64,000 bases of DNA, taken from Deltaproteobacteria bacterium (lineage in GTDB: Bacteria; Myxococcota_A; Polyangia; JAAYKL01). Location of the stretch: positions 62,001-126,000 of the forward strand of contig JAFGQN010000173.1 in NCBI GenBank assembly GCA_016935665.1. The letters are read 5' to 3'. Every line of letters begins with the position of its first letter. The first letter of the stretch is position 1. Positions 1-8,387 of the stretch are shown piece after piece. A model generated the notes under the pieces. It did not search any database and was not told the origin of the DNA. It was given only the letters and a program-made list of their open reading frames with translations. Made by a program: the position numbers and the translations under genes.

Positions 1-1
1 C

Positions 2-1069
2 GAATTCGTGGAACTGATTCGTGAAATCCAGGAAAACCTGCATCGGGTGACCGAAGGCGGCGACGCGCTCAAAGACTGGTCCCTCGATGGCAGCGAGAGC
101 GGCTCCCTCCTGCTGGCCAAAGTGAGAGATCTGGACGCTAAACTGGCGACTGTGAAACTGGCGCCCAAAACCGAGACACCATCAGACGGGAAAACCGATG
201 CGTCACCGGGCAGTGATGAAACCGATGACAGTGCGACAACGAATGACAGCTCGACGAGCAATTCCACCGATGACGACTCATCCAGCGCAGCCGTGGCACG
301 CATCGCTCCACCCGCTCTGACCACCGATACCGATTCAGATATGAAACTGACCGATGCCACCCTGGCCACCATTCATTCGCAGCTGGACCAGGCCGTGAAC
401 CGGGTGGCCGAAGTGGGACGCGTACTGATTCATCTCACTCCCGGTGAAGTGCCGGAAGTCGATAAATGGGCGTCCAGCACCGATATCGTTGGCTCACTGC
501 CCAAACCCCTTCGCGCCGATCATGTGTTTAAACACTTTGAGCAGCTGAAAAAGATGCTGGCGGGCATCACCCCAAAGGCCGATACATCTTTAAAAACCCG
601 GTATCGCACACTTTTGGAAACAGAAAACGAAAAAGAGGCAACGGTTCAATCACTTTCAGCCACCAGCGGTCTTGCTGAATTGACTCTGGTTCAAAACTTC
701 AAGGCGCTTAAACGTTCGGTCGAAAACGTAAAAACCGAATCCCAACTCAGCCAATCGGTGGACATGTGGCGCCAGTTGAATGGTCGCTTCGCCGGCGAGG
801 AATTCTATCCGGGAGATTTGAGCAATTTCCCAAAAGAACAAAAAGCGCTGGTGGCCCTCGTCAAGCGCGCCAACCTTTTGGCCCTTGAAACAGAAGTGTC
901 CGCTCTCGAAAAAACATTCGCATCGCCCATTTACGTTTTGCTGGACGATGAAAAACCCACGGACAGCCCATGGATTCTCTTTGTGTATATCGTGGTCCCC
1001 TTTATGTTAATTTTCAATATCCGTAAATTGTTGCGATTCATCGCCGACTGGAGGCAGCACGGCCTGTGA
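2..1069 (+). CDS. Membrane-anchored coiled-coil-like protein, 5' partial
   Basis: The reading frame is open to the left edge, so the true start probably lies outside the window; a GTG at 8 is the first possible internal start. About 353 residues are visible. A hydrophilic N-terminal helix-rich part is followed by a Ser/Thr/Asp-rich linker (about residues 54-95), a second helix-rich part with many Leu/Lys/Glu, and a single strongly hydrophobic segment close to the C-terminus (about 322-338) followed by a basic tail. This predicts a tail-anchored or single-pass inner-membrane protein. Its stop overlaps the next start (GTGA at 1066-1069), so the two are translationally coupled. I do not recognise the family and assign no function. 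Confidence 0.7.
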   Translation, partial: EFVELIREIQENLHRVTEGGDALKDWSLDGSESGSLLLAKVRDLDAKLATVKLAPKTETPSDGKTDASPGSDETDDSATTNDSSTSNSTDDDSSSAAVARIAPPALTTDTDSDMKLTDATLATIHSQLDQAVNRVAEVGRVLIHLTPGEVPEVDKWASSTDIVGSLPKPLRADHVFKHFEQLKKMLAGITPKADTSLKTRYRTLLETENEKEATVQSLSATSGLAELTLVQNFKALKRSVENVKTESQLSQSVDMWRQLNGRFAGEEFYPGDLSNFPKEQKALVALVKRANLLALETEVSALEKTFASPIYVLLDDEKPTDSPWILFVYIVVPFMLIFNIRKLLRFIADWRQHGL

Positions 1070-2163
1070 ACAGTTCCACCAAATCACTTTTTAAAGGCTT
1101 TCAGATTCAATTGAATTCCACTTTGCTGGTGCTGACAGTCATGGCGTTTCTTGAGCTGCTCTTTCATCGACTGCTCACAAATATGGGTTTTTACGTGGGT
1201 GTGGGAACAGAGGGCGTACGCGCCTCCATTGCCAGTTTCAGTATCTTCACCCTGGTATTTGCCGGCTCCCTTGCCGGCATACTGTTGCTCTGGGCAGTAG
1301 CCAGACTACTCAACCACCCCCATCTCCATGGCAACTGGTGGCGAGGAATTCTGATTTTTATCTCCCCCATCTACCTGCTTTCCACCTTCTGGTCCATTTG
1401 GACGCCGCTGTCCGACTGGGTATTGCTTGGATCTCTCATTGCAGTGCAGCTCACTGTGCTGCTCCTGTGTATTCTCGTCATTTCCAGTCCTGTGACCTTT
1501 GGCATCCGTCGATTCTTTGGACTGGTGGCCATTATCATGCTGGTGGGGGCTACCAAGTGGATTGCACTGGATTTCTTTCAAATCAATCGTCTCGAAAAAT
1601 GGGGCGCCTTTCTTCTGAACGCCTTCGAGGTGGTGCAGTTTTTCATGGTATTGCTGCCATTTTTCGCGTTTCGGTTATTTGTAGCCACCTCCAGTGCGAG
1701 GCTCATGGCCACTGTTCGACGACCGCACTGGCCCGCCCTGATTCTGTCATCTGTGGCGGCGGCGGGGGGAATCGCCATTATTGTTTTGATTCAGCAATTG
1801 ACCGAAGAGGGAAACTGGCTGGACGTCGGCAGATATGTGATGCGCATTTCGTACCTGACCATTGGCCTCAAATTGGCATGGCCAATGGCTTCCATTATGA
1901 CACTTATCTCCCTGTTTTTCCTTGGCGTCACCTGTTTCACCCTCATAATCCCAAGCCGCCACTGGCAAGGGACATCGGGCGGGAAACAAATTGGGTTTGG
2001 ACTGGCTCTCATTTACCTGGCCGGTATTCAGCCGTACACCGTTTACCAGATGGCCATTTCGCTTTTGGGTGTGCTGCTGCTCGTCATAGGCGTCGCCGAC
2101 TTGCATCCGGAGCGGCAATCCAGTCCCAGCCTGCACGACCTGCAAAAAGAGCTTGAAGATTAA
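1066..2163 (+). CDS. Polytopic inner-membrane protein, unknown function
   Basis: A 365-residue protein beginning at a GTG that overlaps the preceding stop (GTGA), so it is expressed with the upstream anchored protein. The chain is almost entirely hydrophobic with about eight membrane-spanning stretches, short polar loops and a short charged C-terminal tail. The general look is that of YIP1-like or other small polytopic proteins, but no diagnostic motif is visible and I make no family claim. The pair probably forms a membrane complex; this is inference from coupling. It converges on the Glt-like operon, with only 16 bases between the two stop codons and no obvious hairpin there. Confidence 0.75.
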   Translation: MNSSTKSLFKGFQIQLNSTLLVLTVMAFLELLFHRLLTNMGFYVGVGTEGVRASIASFSIFTLVFAGSLAGILLLWAVARLLNHPHLHGNWWRGILIFISPIYLLSTFWSIWTPLSDWVLLGSLIAVQLTVLLLCILVISSPVTFGIRRFFGLVAIIMLVGATKWIALDFFQINRLEKWGAFLLNAFEVVQFFMVLLPFFAFRLFVATSSARLMATVRRPHWPALILSSVAAAGGIAIIVLIQQLTEEGNWLDVGRYVMRISYLTIGLKLAWPMASIMTLISLFFLGVTCFTLIIPSRHWQGTSGGKQIGFGLALIYLAGIQPYTVYQMAISLLGVLLLVIGVADLHPERQSSPSLHDLQKELED

Positions 2164-2179
2164 AAAAAGGGAAGCGGCT

Positions 2180-2809
2180 TTAGAGACTTCGGACTTTCCA
2201 GAAATTGCGGGTAACGCCCCCCTGTTTCACAAAGTTGGCGTAATTCTTCCACAATTGTGCGGCCTGCGTTTCCACTTTGACACGCAAGTCTTCCAAACCG
2301 GAGCTGGCCGCGCCCAACTCCTTTTTTAAGGTTTCCACCTGTTCAACAATCGGCGCCATGGGATACACCGCAAGGTCAAATCGAATCGCCGTCTCCGCCC
2401 GCACTTGAGTCAGACGCGCTCTGGCCAGCTCTAATCCGATTTTCGCCGCCACCAGCTGGGCCTCTTCCAACATGAGTTGCGCTTCCACATACGTATCAAG
2501 CGAATCCTCCAGCTGACTCACGTTGCCCTTGTTTCCAGGTCCCGGCAAAAACACCTTCTCGTCACCAATCATATCCTTGTAGGTCTCCACGCGATTTACC
2601 CGGGCTTCCGCCATCTCCAGACCCGCCAAAGCTATCACCACCTCGTCTTCGGCGTCCGCCAACCAGCGTCTGGCATCGAGGGACAATCTGGGATCGCGCA
2701 GGCTCAATTTTTCCACCGTGGGAATCTTCTGTTTCGAGCAACCCGCAAAGGTCAGCACGCACCCGGCCAGCAGCAGCCATATCCAATGGTTTGAATTCCA
2801 ATGTCTCAT
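2180..2809 (-). CDS. Small helical lipoprotein, last gene of the Agl/Glt-like operon
   Basis: A 209-residue protein with a signal peptide and lipobox ending at Cys24 (F-A-G-C), so it should be lipidated and periplasmic. The mature part is Ala/Glu/Leu-rich from about residue 45 to 190, typical of a long helical hairpin or coiled coil. It starts inside the stop of the large TPR lipoprotein (ATGA at 2806-2809), which makes it the distal gene of the operon that begins with the TolQ-like gene at 13094. I do not recognise a named family. Its coupling suggests a small envelope partner of the TPR proteins. There is no clear terminator between it and the converging membrane-protein gene. Confidence 0.8.
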   Translation of the reverse strand: MRHWNSNHWIWLLLAGCVLTFAGCSKQKIPTVEKLSLRDPRLSLDARRWLADAEDEVVIALAGLEMAEARVNRVETYKDMIGDEKVFLPGPGNKGNVSQLEDSLDTYVEAQLMLEEAQLVAAKIGLELARARLTQVRAETAIRFDLAVYPMAPIVEQVETLKKELGAASSGLEDLRVKVETQAAQLWKNYANFVKQGGVTRNFWKVRSL

Positions 2810-5800
2810 CTGCCCGCTCCCTTCTTGATGATGTCGCCCTTCACGTCTCCTTTGATTTTGCTATTTAATTCTTTGGCCACATCGCGCAATCCCATATCCT
2901 CGCAAATAATGGACAGGTTTTTGACCGCCGACTGGGACTCCGCATCCATGGCGCGTTTAAATGCATCCAGCGCCCCCATCAGATCCCCTGCGTTGTAACA
3001 GGCCACGCCCAATCGATTTAGATCTTCCGCGTCACCACCGGCTTCAATGGTCCGCGCCAGAACCAGTCGCGCCGCGTGGGCGTCACCCGCATCCAGAAAT
3101 GCCTTGCCCATTTTACGCAATGCTTCCAAATCCTCCGGGTTCTTCGATAACCGATCCCGATACTCGTCCACTCCGGACAGGTTGGATTTGCTCCGCCGTG
3201 ACTTGAGCGGCTCCAGCGCCACCGGATCTTTTCTGGGGGGCGACCCCGAAATGCAGGCCTGGCCAGCGGCATCCAGCAGGAACGAGTTTTTCGCCCGTTG
3301 CGCACATTCCGCCAACACCTCCTTGCTATCCACACGAAGCTGCTGCGCGCGGGCGCCAAGGGCCTGCTTCACCATGGTACGTTCCTCTTCGCTCAAATCA
3401 GCGGGCAGCTGTATCTTCTCCAGCTTTTCCGCACCAATCTCTGTAGCCCTTGCCAGACGCGCCAGGGCTGCCTGCGAATACACCGGATCCACCTGACGCA
3501 CCGCAGCCAGATACGACTGAACCGTCACGTCTATCACCCCTATCAACTCCTCAATCATGCCAATTTCTTCAATGGCGCCAAAGTCTTCAAGCATCTTCAG
3601 GTTGATTTCCGCCATCCCGTAGTTGGCCCGAGCCTGAGCCTGCGGACTGGCATCCACCGCCCCCTCCACCACCTTGCGCAACTGATCTTCCGCCTCATAG
3701 TTTTCGCCCTTTTTCAAAAGCGCCAAACCCAGACGACTGGATAATTCCGCGTCCAGAATCTGCTCGTGCTTTTGAACCTCCCGAATCACATCATTGGGAG
3801 ATCCTCTTTTTTCTAGCAAATCAACCACATGCACCAGCGCATTCACTGCACCAGGTCCCTCTTTAACCGTTTCCAATGCTTCCCGATAATTTTTCAATGC
3901 CCCATCCGAATCCGCCAACTGCTCTCTCAACTCCCCTGCGGCCAACAGCAGTGATGCCTTTTGCTCCTTGTCGATGGTGGCCGCCTCTTCCATGTACTTA
4001 ATGGCGCGGTCGAACTCAAACCTCGCTGCCGCCGCACGCCCCATCGTACTGACCACACCTCCGGCCTGCTCCGATTTTGGAAACTGTTTCAACACCCGCT
4101 CGCCAAGCGAATACAGCTGCTTCAGATTTCCCGATGCACGCGCTGCCACAAAAGCGCTCAATACCGCGCGTTCGCCCAGGTCACTATCCTTATATCGATC
4201 GGCAAATGAAAGCAATGTCTCCATTCCACCCACCTGATCGCCAGATGCTGCAAGACTCAACTCATCGAGTCGATTCTGTTCCGCGGCGGCCACAATGGGT
4301 TGAATCTGCGCTTTAAGTTCAGCGTTCACCGGACTGTCCTTGGCCATGAAGCGATGCCCGATGTTCACCAGACCACTTATATCATTAATGGTTCTGTACG
4401 AATCGAGCACCATGTGGACCGAAGCATCGCCTTGTGGCGTCTGCGGGAATTCATAGGCAATCGCCGTGAGCAAATCAATGGCATTGTGATAACTTCCCTC
4501 GTCGTAATACGACTGGGCGATGGCAAATTTGATTTTCCGATCTTTTTCTCCGGTCGCGTTGGCTTCCATCAAATACTGCGCCCCTGCCGCTCGGAGTCCC
4601 GCTCTGGCGGCGGCCCGCTCAAAATGACTGCGCGACGTAATCTGGTCCAGGGACTTCTGATAGGCCACAACCGAATTGTACAGCGCTTCCACACGTTCTT
4701 TTTTTCTCGCCTGTGCCAGCGCTTTTTTGTCCACTGGCTTCGGTTTCGCAGCGTCCTTTCCTTTGGCGTCCTTTGTCTTGGTATCGGTTGCTTTTTCGTC
4801 CGGCACTTCCACAGGTGGCTTTTGCAACATGGCCGCCACATCGCGATACCGTCTGCCCGCTTCCAGATACTCTTTTGCTTCCATGAGCACATCCGCATAG
4901 TTTTGCATCACGTCCACAGCCGCGACGGACTCGGGAAAAGCGTTCAAATACCATCGATAGGCCTTTGCGGTTTGCTCATAACTCGCCGGGTTGTCTGTCC
5001 ATTTGTTTTTCTTCTGCGATTTGGACATCAACACTTCGTGAGATTTGGTGGCCAAATCCCTGGCAATCAACTCCATTTCATTGCGCACCAGTTTGGCACT
5101 GGCAGCGTTCAGGTCCGGCGCCATCAATCGCCGTTTCATCGTCCGAAGCACCAGATACACATCCTCACCCACCATCGAGTAATCCTTCATTTTGCTCACA
5201 GCGGTATGCAGCATGCGTGCATCGTCCAATCGCTCCTCGTCGTCGGGCGCCAGACGCAAAAGTTCGCGGGTCACATCCGCTGCGCCTCTGGGCTGTTCCA
5301 CCAATGCGTAACGATTGGCCATTTTCTGCAGCGCCGCTACATACGCTTCCCTGGTGGCGGCCAGATTTCGCAAATACGCCACCGCCTTTTCGGGTTTGCG
5401 CTCCTGGGCATAACAGTACGTTAAATCCACCAGCGCTTCCCGCTGCACGTTTACTGTTTTATGCCCCGCAAATTCATGTTCATCGCTGTCATCGTCCGGA
5501 ATGGCAAAATCCCCCTGCAGGCGCATTTGCACTTTTTTCGTCAGCGCTTTTTCCGGCGACCCCTTACGGGAGGCCACAATGGCGTTTTCAAAATTCTTGA
5601 GCGCCATTTTGCAATTCCCAAGGTTCACCCCAACCCATCCCAGCTTGTAGTGGGCCAACCCCCGCAAAAGACTTTTTTCCTGATTGATGATTTTATCAAA
5701 GTTTTCCCGCGCCTTTTCAAACTCCATTTTGTCGAAATGAAAATCCCCCAATACCAGGAGCGCCTCATTGCGATAGGGGCTGTCTGGATAATCGACGATC

Positions 5801-6291
5801 AGTTTTTCCAGGGTTTCCTTCATTTCGTCAAACATCCCCAGTTCCCGCTGCTCGTGACTGATATTAAACATGATTCGGTCGGCCAAACGGGTATCGGGAT
5901 ACCGCTGTAAAATCATTCGATAGGTATTTATGGATTGTTCTTTAAGGAACCGCACTTGAGGTACATGCAGCGATTTTGTGCTGCGTTGCTCCCGTTCATA
6001 GGCCACCATGTAATGGAAGCTCGCTTCTTCACTCAGCAGCTCCGCCAGTCGCATGTACAGTTCCGGCAGGTAATTGGCCCCGCGGGATGCCGCGATGACA
6101 TCGCGTGTTTCCTGTTCCGCGTGCCGAACCTTTGTAATGCGCAGGCGCAACTGTTCCACCACCAACTGGTCGCGAATCACCTGATTTTCAGGCGCACAAC
6201 CCTGTATCATTCCGCACACGAACGTTGCCAGAGCCCAAACGGTTACCCGTAAACGAAGGTTCGACTTAATCTCATGTGTTAATCGATACAT
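2806..6291 (-). CDS. Large TPR-repeat lipoprotein, GltD/AgmU-like by context
   Basis: An 1161-residue protein with a signal peptide and probable lipobox at Cys32 (I-Q-G-C). Nearly all of the mature chain is made of helical tetratricopeptide-type repeats; clear ones lie near residues 140-260 and in the last 120 residues. A Lys/Asp/Ala-rich low-complexity linker sits around residues 495-525. In Myxococcus the Glt complex contains a very large periplasmic TPR protein (GltD/AgmU) encoded beside the TPR lipoprotein GltE; the same order is seen here, which is the basis of the suggested equivalence. Its start overlaps the end of the upstream TPR gene by 13 bases and its stop overlaps the next start. 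It probably scaffolds the complex across the periplasm (inference). Confidence 0.8.
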   Translation of the reverse strand: MYRLTHEIKSNLRLRVTVWALATFVCGMIQGCAPENQVIRDQLVVEQLRLRITKVRHAEQETRDVIAASRGANYLPELYMRLAELLSEEASFHYMVAYEREQRSTKSLHVPQVRFLKEQSINTYRMILQRYPDTRLADRIMFNISHEQRELGMFDEMKETLEKLIVDYPDSPYRNEALLVLGDFHFDKMEFEKARENFDKIINQEKSLLRGLAHYKLGWVGVNLGNCKMALKNFENAIVASRKGSPEKALTKKVQMRLQGDFAIPDDDSDEHEFAGHKTVNVQREALVDLTYCYAQERKPEKAVAYLRNLAATREAYVAALQKMANRYALVEQPRGAADVTRELLRLAPDDEERLDDARMLHTAVSKMKDYSMVGEDVYLVLRTMKRRLMAPDLNAASAKLVRNEMELIARDLATKSHEVLMSKSQKKNKWTDNPASYEQTAKAYRWYLNAFPESVAAVDVMQNYADVLMEAKEYLEAGRRYRDVAAMLQKPPVEVPDEKATDTKTKDAKGKDAAKPKPVDKKALAQARKKERVEALYNSVVAYQKSLDQITSRSHFERAAARAGLRAAGAQYLMEANATGEKDRKIKFAIAQSYYDEGSYHNAIDLLTAIAYEFPQTPQGDASVHMVLDSYRTINDISGLVNIGHRFMAKDSPVNAELKAQIQPIVAAAEQNRLDELSLAASGDQVGGMETLLSFADRYKDSDLGERAVLSAFVAARASGNLKQLYSLGERVLKQFPKSEQAGGVVSTMGRAAAARFEFDRAIKYMEEAATIDKEQKASLLLAAGELREQLADSDGALKNYREALETVKEGPGAVNALVHVVDLLEKRGSPNDVIREVQKHEQILDAELSSRLGLALLKKGENYEAEDQLRKVVEGAVDASPQAQARANYGMAEINLKMLEDFGAIEEIGMIEELIGVIDVTVQSYLAAVRQVDPVYSQAALARLARATEIGAEKLEKIQLPADLSEEERTMVKQALGARAQQLRVDSKEVLAECAQRAKNSFLLDAAGQACISGSPPRKDPVALEPLKSRRSKSNLSGVDEYRDRLSKNPEDLEALRKMGKAFLDAGDAHAARLVLARTIEAGGDAEDLNRLGVACYNAGDLMGALDAFKRAMDAESQSAVKNLSIICEDMGLRDVAKELNSKIKGDVKGDIIKKGAGR

Positions 6292-7742
6292 CTGTCCTCC
6301 GCTACAACCATCAGGTCATCCAATTCATCAGTCCAGTACTCGCCGTCAAAATTATAAAATACCTTTGATCCTGTTTTGGGGACTTCAAATGCGGGCTTTT
6401 CAGACGCGCCCGAAGGACGCCGACGCCCTCTAAGCAGCGACACTCCCAACTCGTGAATAATCAGCCGCACCCCTTCCCTGGAGGCCAGCAACTCTTCAGC
6501 CAGCTGATTCAGATCATCTTCCATTTCGGCGTCCATACTCATGCGCGCTGTCTGCACACCGCGCAGATACATATCATTCAGGTATCCATACAGCGTCTTG
6601 CCAAGGTCTTCTTTCAACGCCTCCAGGACTTCCTTCTCCCTAATCAGACTCTCCATAAACAACACACTGTCTCTGGACCCGGTAAGGTACCTGGCCGAAT
6701 TTCTCAGTTCGTCGATATCTACCGGCAGCACACCTTCACTCAACTTTTTAAGTGCATGGCTGTACCGGCGCTCCAGTTTAATGGCTGCGGCACGGGCGGC
6801 GCCAAACTGACACAACCGACGCAGGGCCAGCGCCTCCAGCAGATATCGCTCCGGTGAGATATGGCGTCGATGCACCGGAGCATCCAGCGCCACCAGCAGT
6901 CCCAGCGTCTTTCGGGAATCGCCCAGATAAAAATACGTCCAGGCGGATTCAATCAGAATGTCGGGATCGTTGGGCGCCAGTTCTCGAATCATATCGAAAT
7001 GAAAGAGGGCATCGTCGTATCGCTTTTCCTCAAACGCCAGTCGCGCCAGAGTACGATGCACATTGGTTCGGGTCTTGCGCGACAGCTCCTTGTGTTCCAA
7101 CATCCCCTTGAGTCGCTTAACGGCCTGCGGGTAGTCGCCATCGGCCACCAGTTTGACCACGCGCACATACTCCGCCTCGTAGAAATAGGGATCGTTGTCA
7201 GGAATATTGGCAAAATGCATCTCCGCCCAGTCGTCCGATCCCCGGCGAACCAAATCCAACCCCTGATAAAAATTAACAAACGACCGCACGTCCTGTGGCA
7301 GTTCGCTAAAGGATTCCGCCGCAATAAAGCTGGTGAGAATCAAATCCTCACTGAAAGGTTTGTTTTCAACGATACGTTTAAGACCGTACAACGCCTCGGG
7401 AACCACTTCCATATTGCGCCGTTCCATGGCGATTTCACGATAAATCATGGCTCCAATAAACGTCATTCCCAGCTTCTCAGATGCGGAGGCAACCATCTTC
7501 AATCCGCGATCATATCTGGGATCATCCGGGTCTGCAGCATCCACAAAACGCCATGCGGACTTTGCACTGTCCACATAACTCTTCTTTTGAAATTCCTCTA
7601 CCGCGATAGAGAATGCATCATCCTTTTTGACCGGTGTCGCTGCACATCCGCTTATTATCTGAAGGGAGCCAAACATCCCGACTATCAGAAATGAGGAAAT
7701 GGCAGACCGGACCAATTTATCCTTACTTGCCAGTGGCATCAT
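6279..7742 (-). CDS. TPR-repeat lipoprotein, GltE-like by context
   Basis: A 487-residue protein preceded by a good ribosome site (GAGGAG, 6 bases before the ATG). It has a signal peptide and a lipobox ending at Cys33 (I-S-G-C), then helical TPR-like repeats, most clearly around residues 200-290, and an acidic C-terminus. In Myxococcus the gliding complex carries a TPR lipoprotein (GltE/AglT) next to the large TPR protein; length, lipidation and position agree. It lies 9 bases after the barrel gene and overlaps the next TPR gene by 13 bases, so all are co-translated. Role inferred: outer-membrane-tethered structural subunit. Sequence identity to GltE was not tested. Confidence 0.8.
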   Translation of the reverse strand: MMPLASKDKLVRSAISSFLIVGMFGSLQIISGCAATPVKKDDAFSIAVEEFQKKSYVDSAKSAWRFVDAADPDDPRYDRGLKMVASASEKLGMTFIGAMIYREIAMERRNMEVVPEALYGLKRIVENKPFSEDLILTSFIAAESFSELPQDVRSFVNFYQGLDLVRRGSDDWAEMHFANIPDNDPYFYEAEYVRVVKLVADGDYPQAVKRLKGMLEHKELSRKTRTNVHRTLARLAFEEKRYDDALFHFDMIRELAPNDPDILIESAWTYFYLGDSRKTLGLLVALDAPVHRRHISPERYLLEALALRRLCQFGAARAAAIKLERRYSHALKKLSEGVLPVDIDELRNSARYLTGSRDSVLFMESLIREKEVLEALKEDLGKTLYGYLNDMYLRGVQTARMSMDAEMEDDLNQLAEELLASREGVRLIIHELGVSLLRGRRRPSGASEKPAFEVPKTGSKVFYNFDGEYWTDELDDLMVVAEDRCID

Positions 7743-7751
7743 GCAACTCCT

Positions 7752-8372
7752 CTATTTAAAGCCAATGGACGCACCCAGTGCAACCCACAATTCGTTGTTC
7801 ACATCATCCTTGTTCAAAAACATATAATTTCTGACGTCGAGACGTACCGAAAAATATTTGCCGATGTACACACGTGCGCCGCCGCCATAATCAACCACAG
7901 GACGCTTGGTGATGGTCATTTTCCCATATCCACCGCCCGCCAGCAGAAAGAGCTCACCGTAAACAACTCTGCTGTTCAATACCGCCATCTTCATATAAAT
8001 GGGTTTAAACACAAAAGAAGACGTGGCAAAATATTGCACCACTTCAAACGGAGTGGGCGCGGCGGGTTGCACCAGGTTTTCCAGGTCTTCATTCAATTCC
8101 GTTTCAATGCGATAAGAGTACGTAAACTGTCCCACTTCCCAGGCAAGCACATCATTGAAATGCAATGTGTAAGCGCCGGTAAAGGTAAGTCCCTTTTTAA
8201 AAGCATCCAATGGAATCGTTCCCACCCACCCAGTAAACTCATGTCGCAAACTGTACGCCCGATTCTGTACCCCCAGCGAAGACAGCTCCTGATGTGCCGT
8301 CTCCCGGGCCTCTGCACCCACCGATGCGGTGCATACAGACAATATAAATAATAACGAGAAAATCCTTTTCAT
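7752..8372 (-). CDS. Outer-membrane beta-barrel protein (GltA/GltB-like family)
   Basis: A 206-residue protein with a cleavable signal peptide (cleavage near Ala-Glu-Ala, residue 22). The mature part consists of alternating amphipathic strands rich in Tyr, Phe and Gly with a Gly-rich turn near the C-terminus and final residues G-F-K, as expected for a small barrel. Small barrels of this kind are encoded beside myxobacterial gliding genes. I chose the ATG at 8372, preceded by AAAGGGCG, over the TTG three bases upstream. The gene sits 15 bases after the FHA-TonB_C gene and 9 before the TPR lipoprotein gene. Inferred role: outer-membrane component contacted by the periplasmic arm of the complex. 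Confidence 0.8.
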   Translation of the reverse strand: MKRIFSLLFILSVCTASVGAEARETAHQELSSLGVQNRAYSLRHEFTGWVGTIPLDAFKKGLTFTGAYTLHFNDVLAWEVGQFTYSYRIETELNEDLENLVQPAAPTPFEVVQYFATSSFVFKPIYMKMAVLNSRVVYGELFLLAGGGYGKMTITKRPVVDYGGGARVYIGKYFSVRLDVRNYMFLNKDDVNNELWVALGASIGFK

Positions 8373-8387
8373 CAATTCGCCCTTTCT

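Noticed and set aside
4300..5424. Long plus-strand frame of 374 codons inside the large TPR gene
   Set aside because: It is His/Arg-rich antisense of a TPR gene with clear coding structure on the other strand and has no domain or ribosome site.
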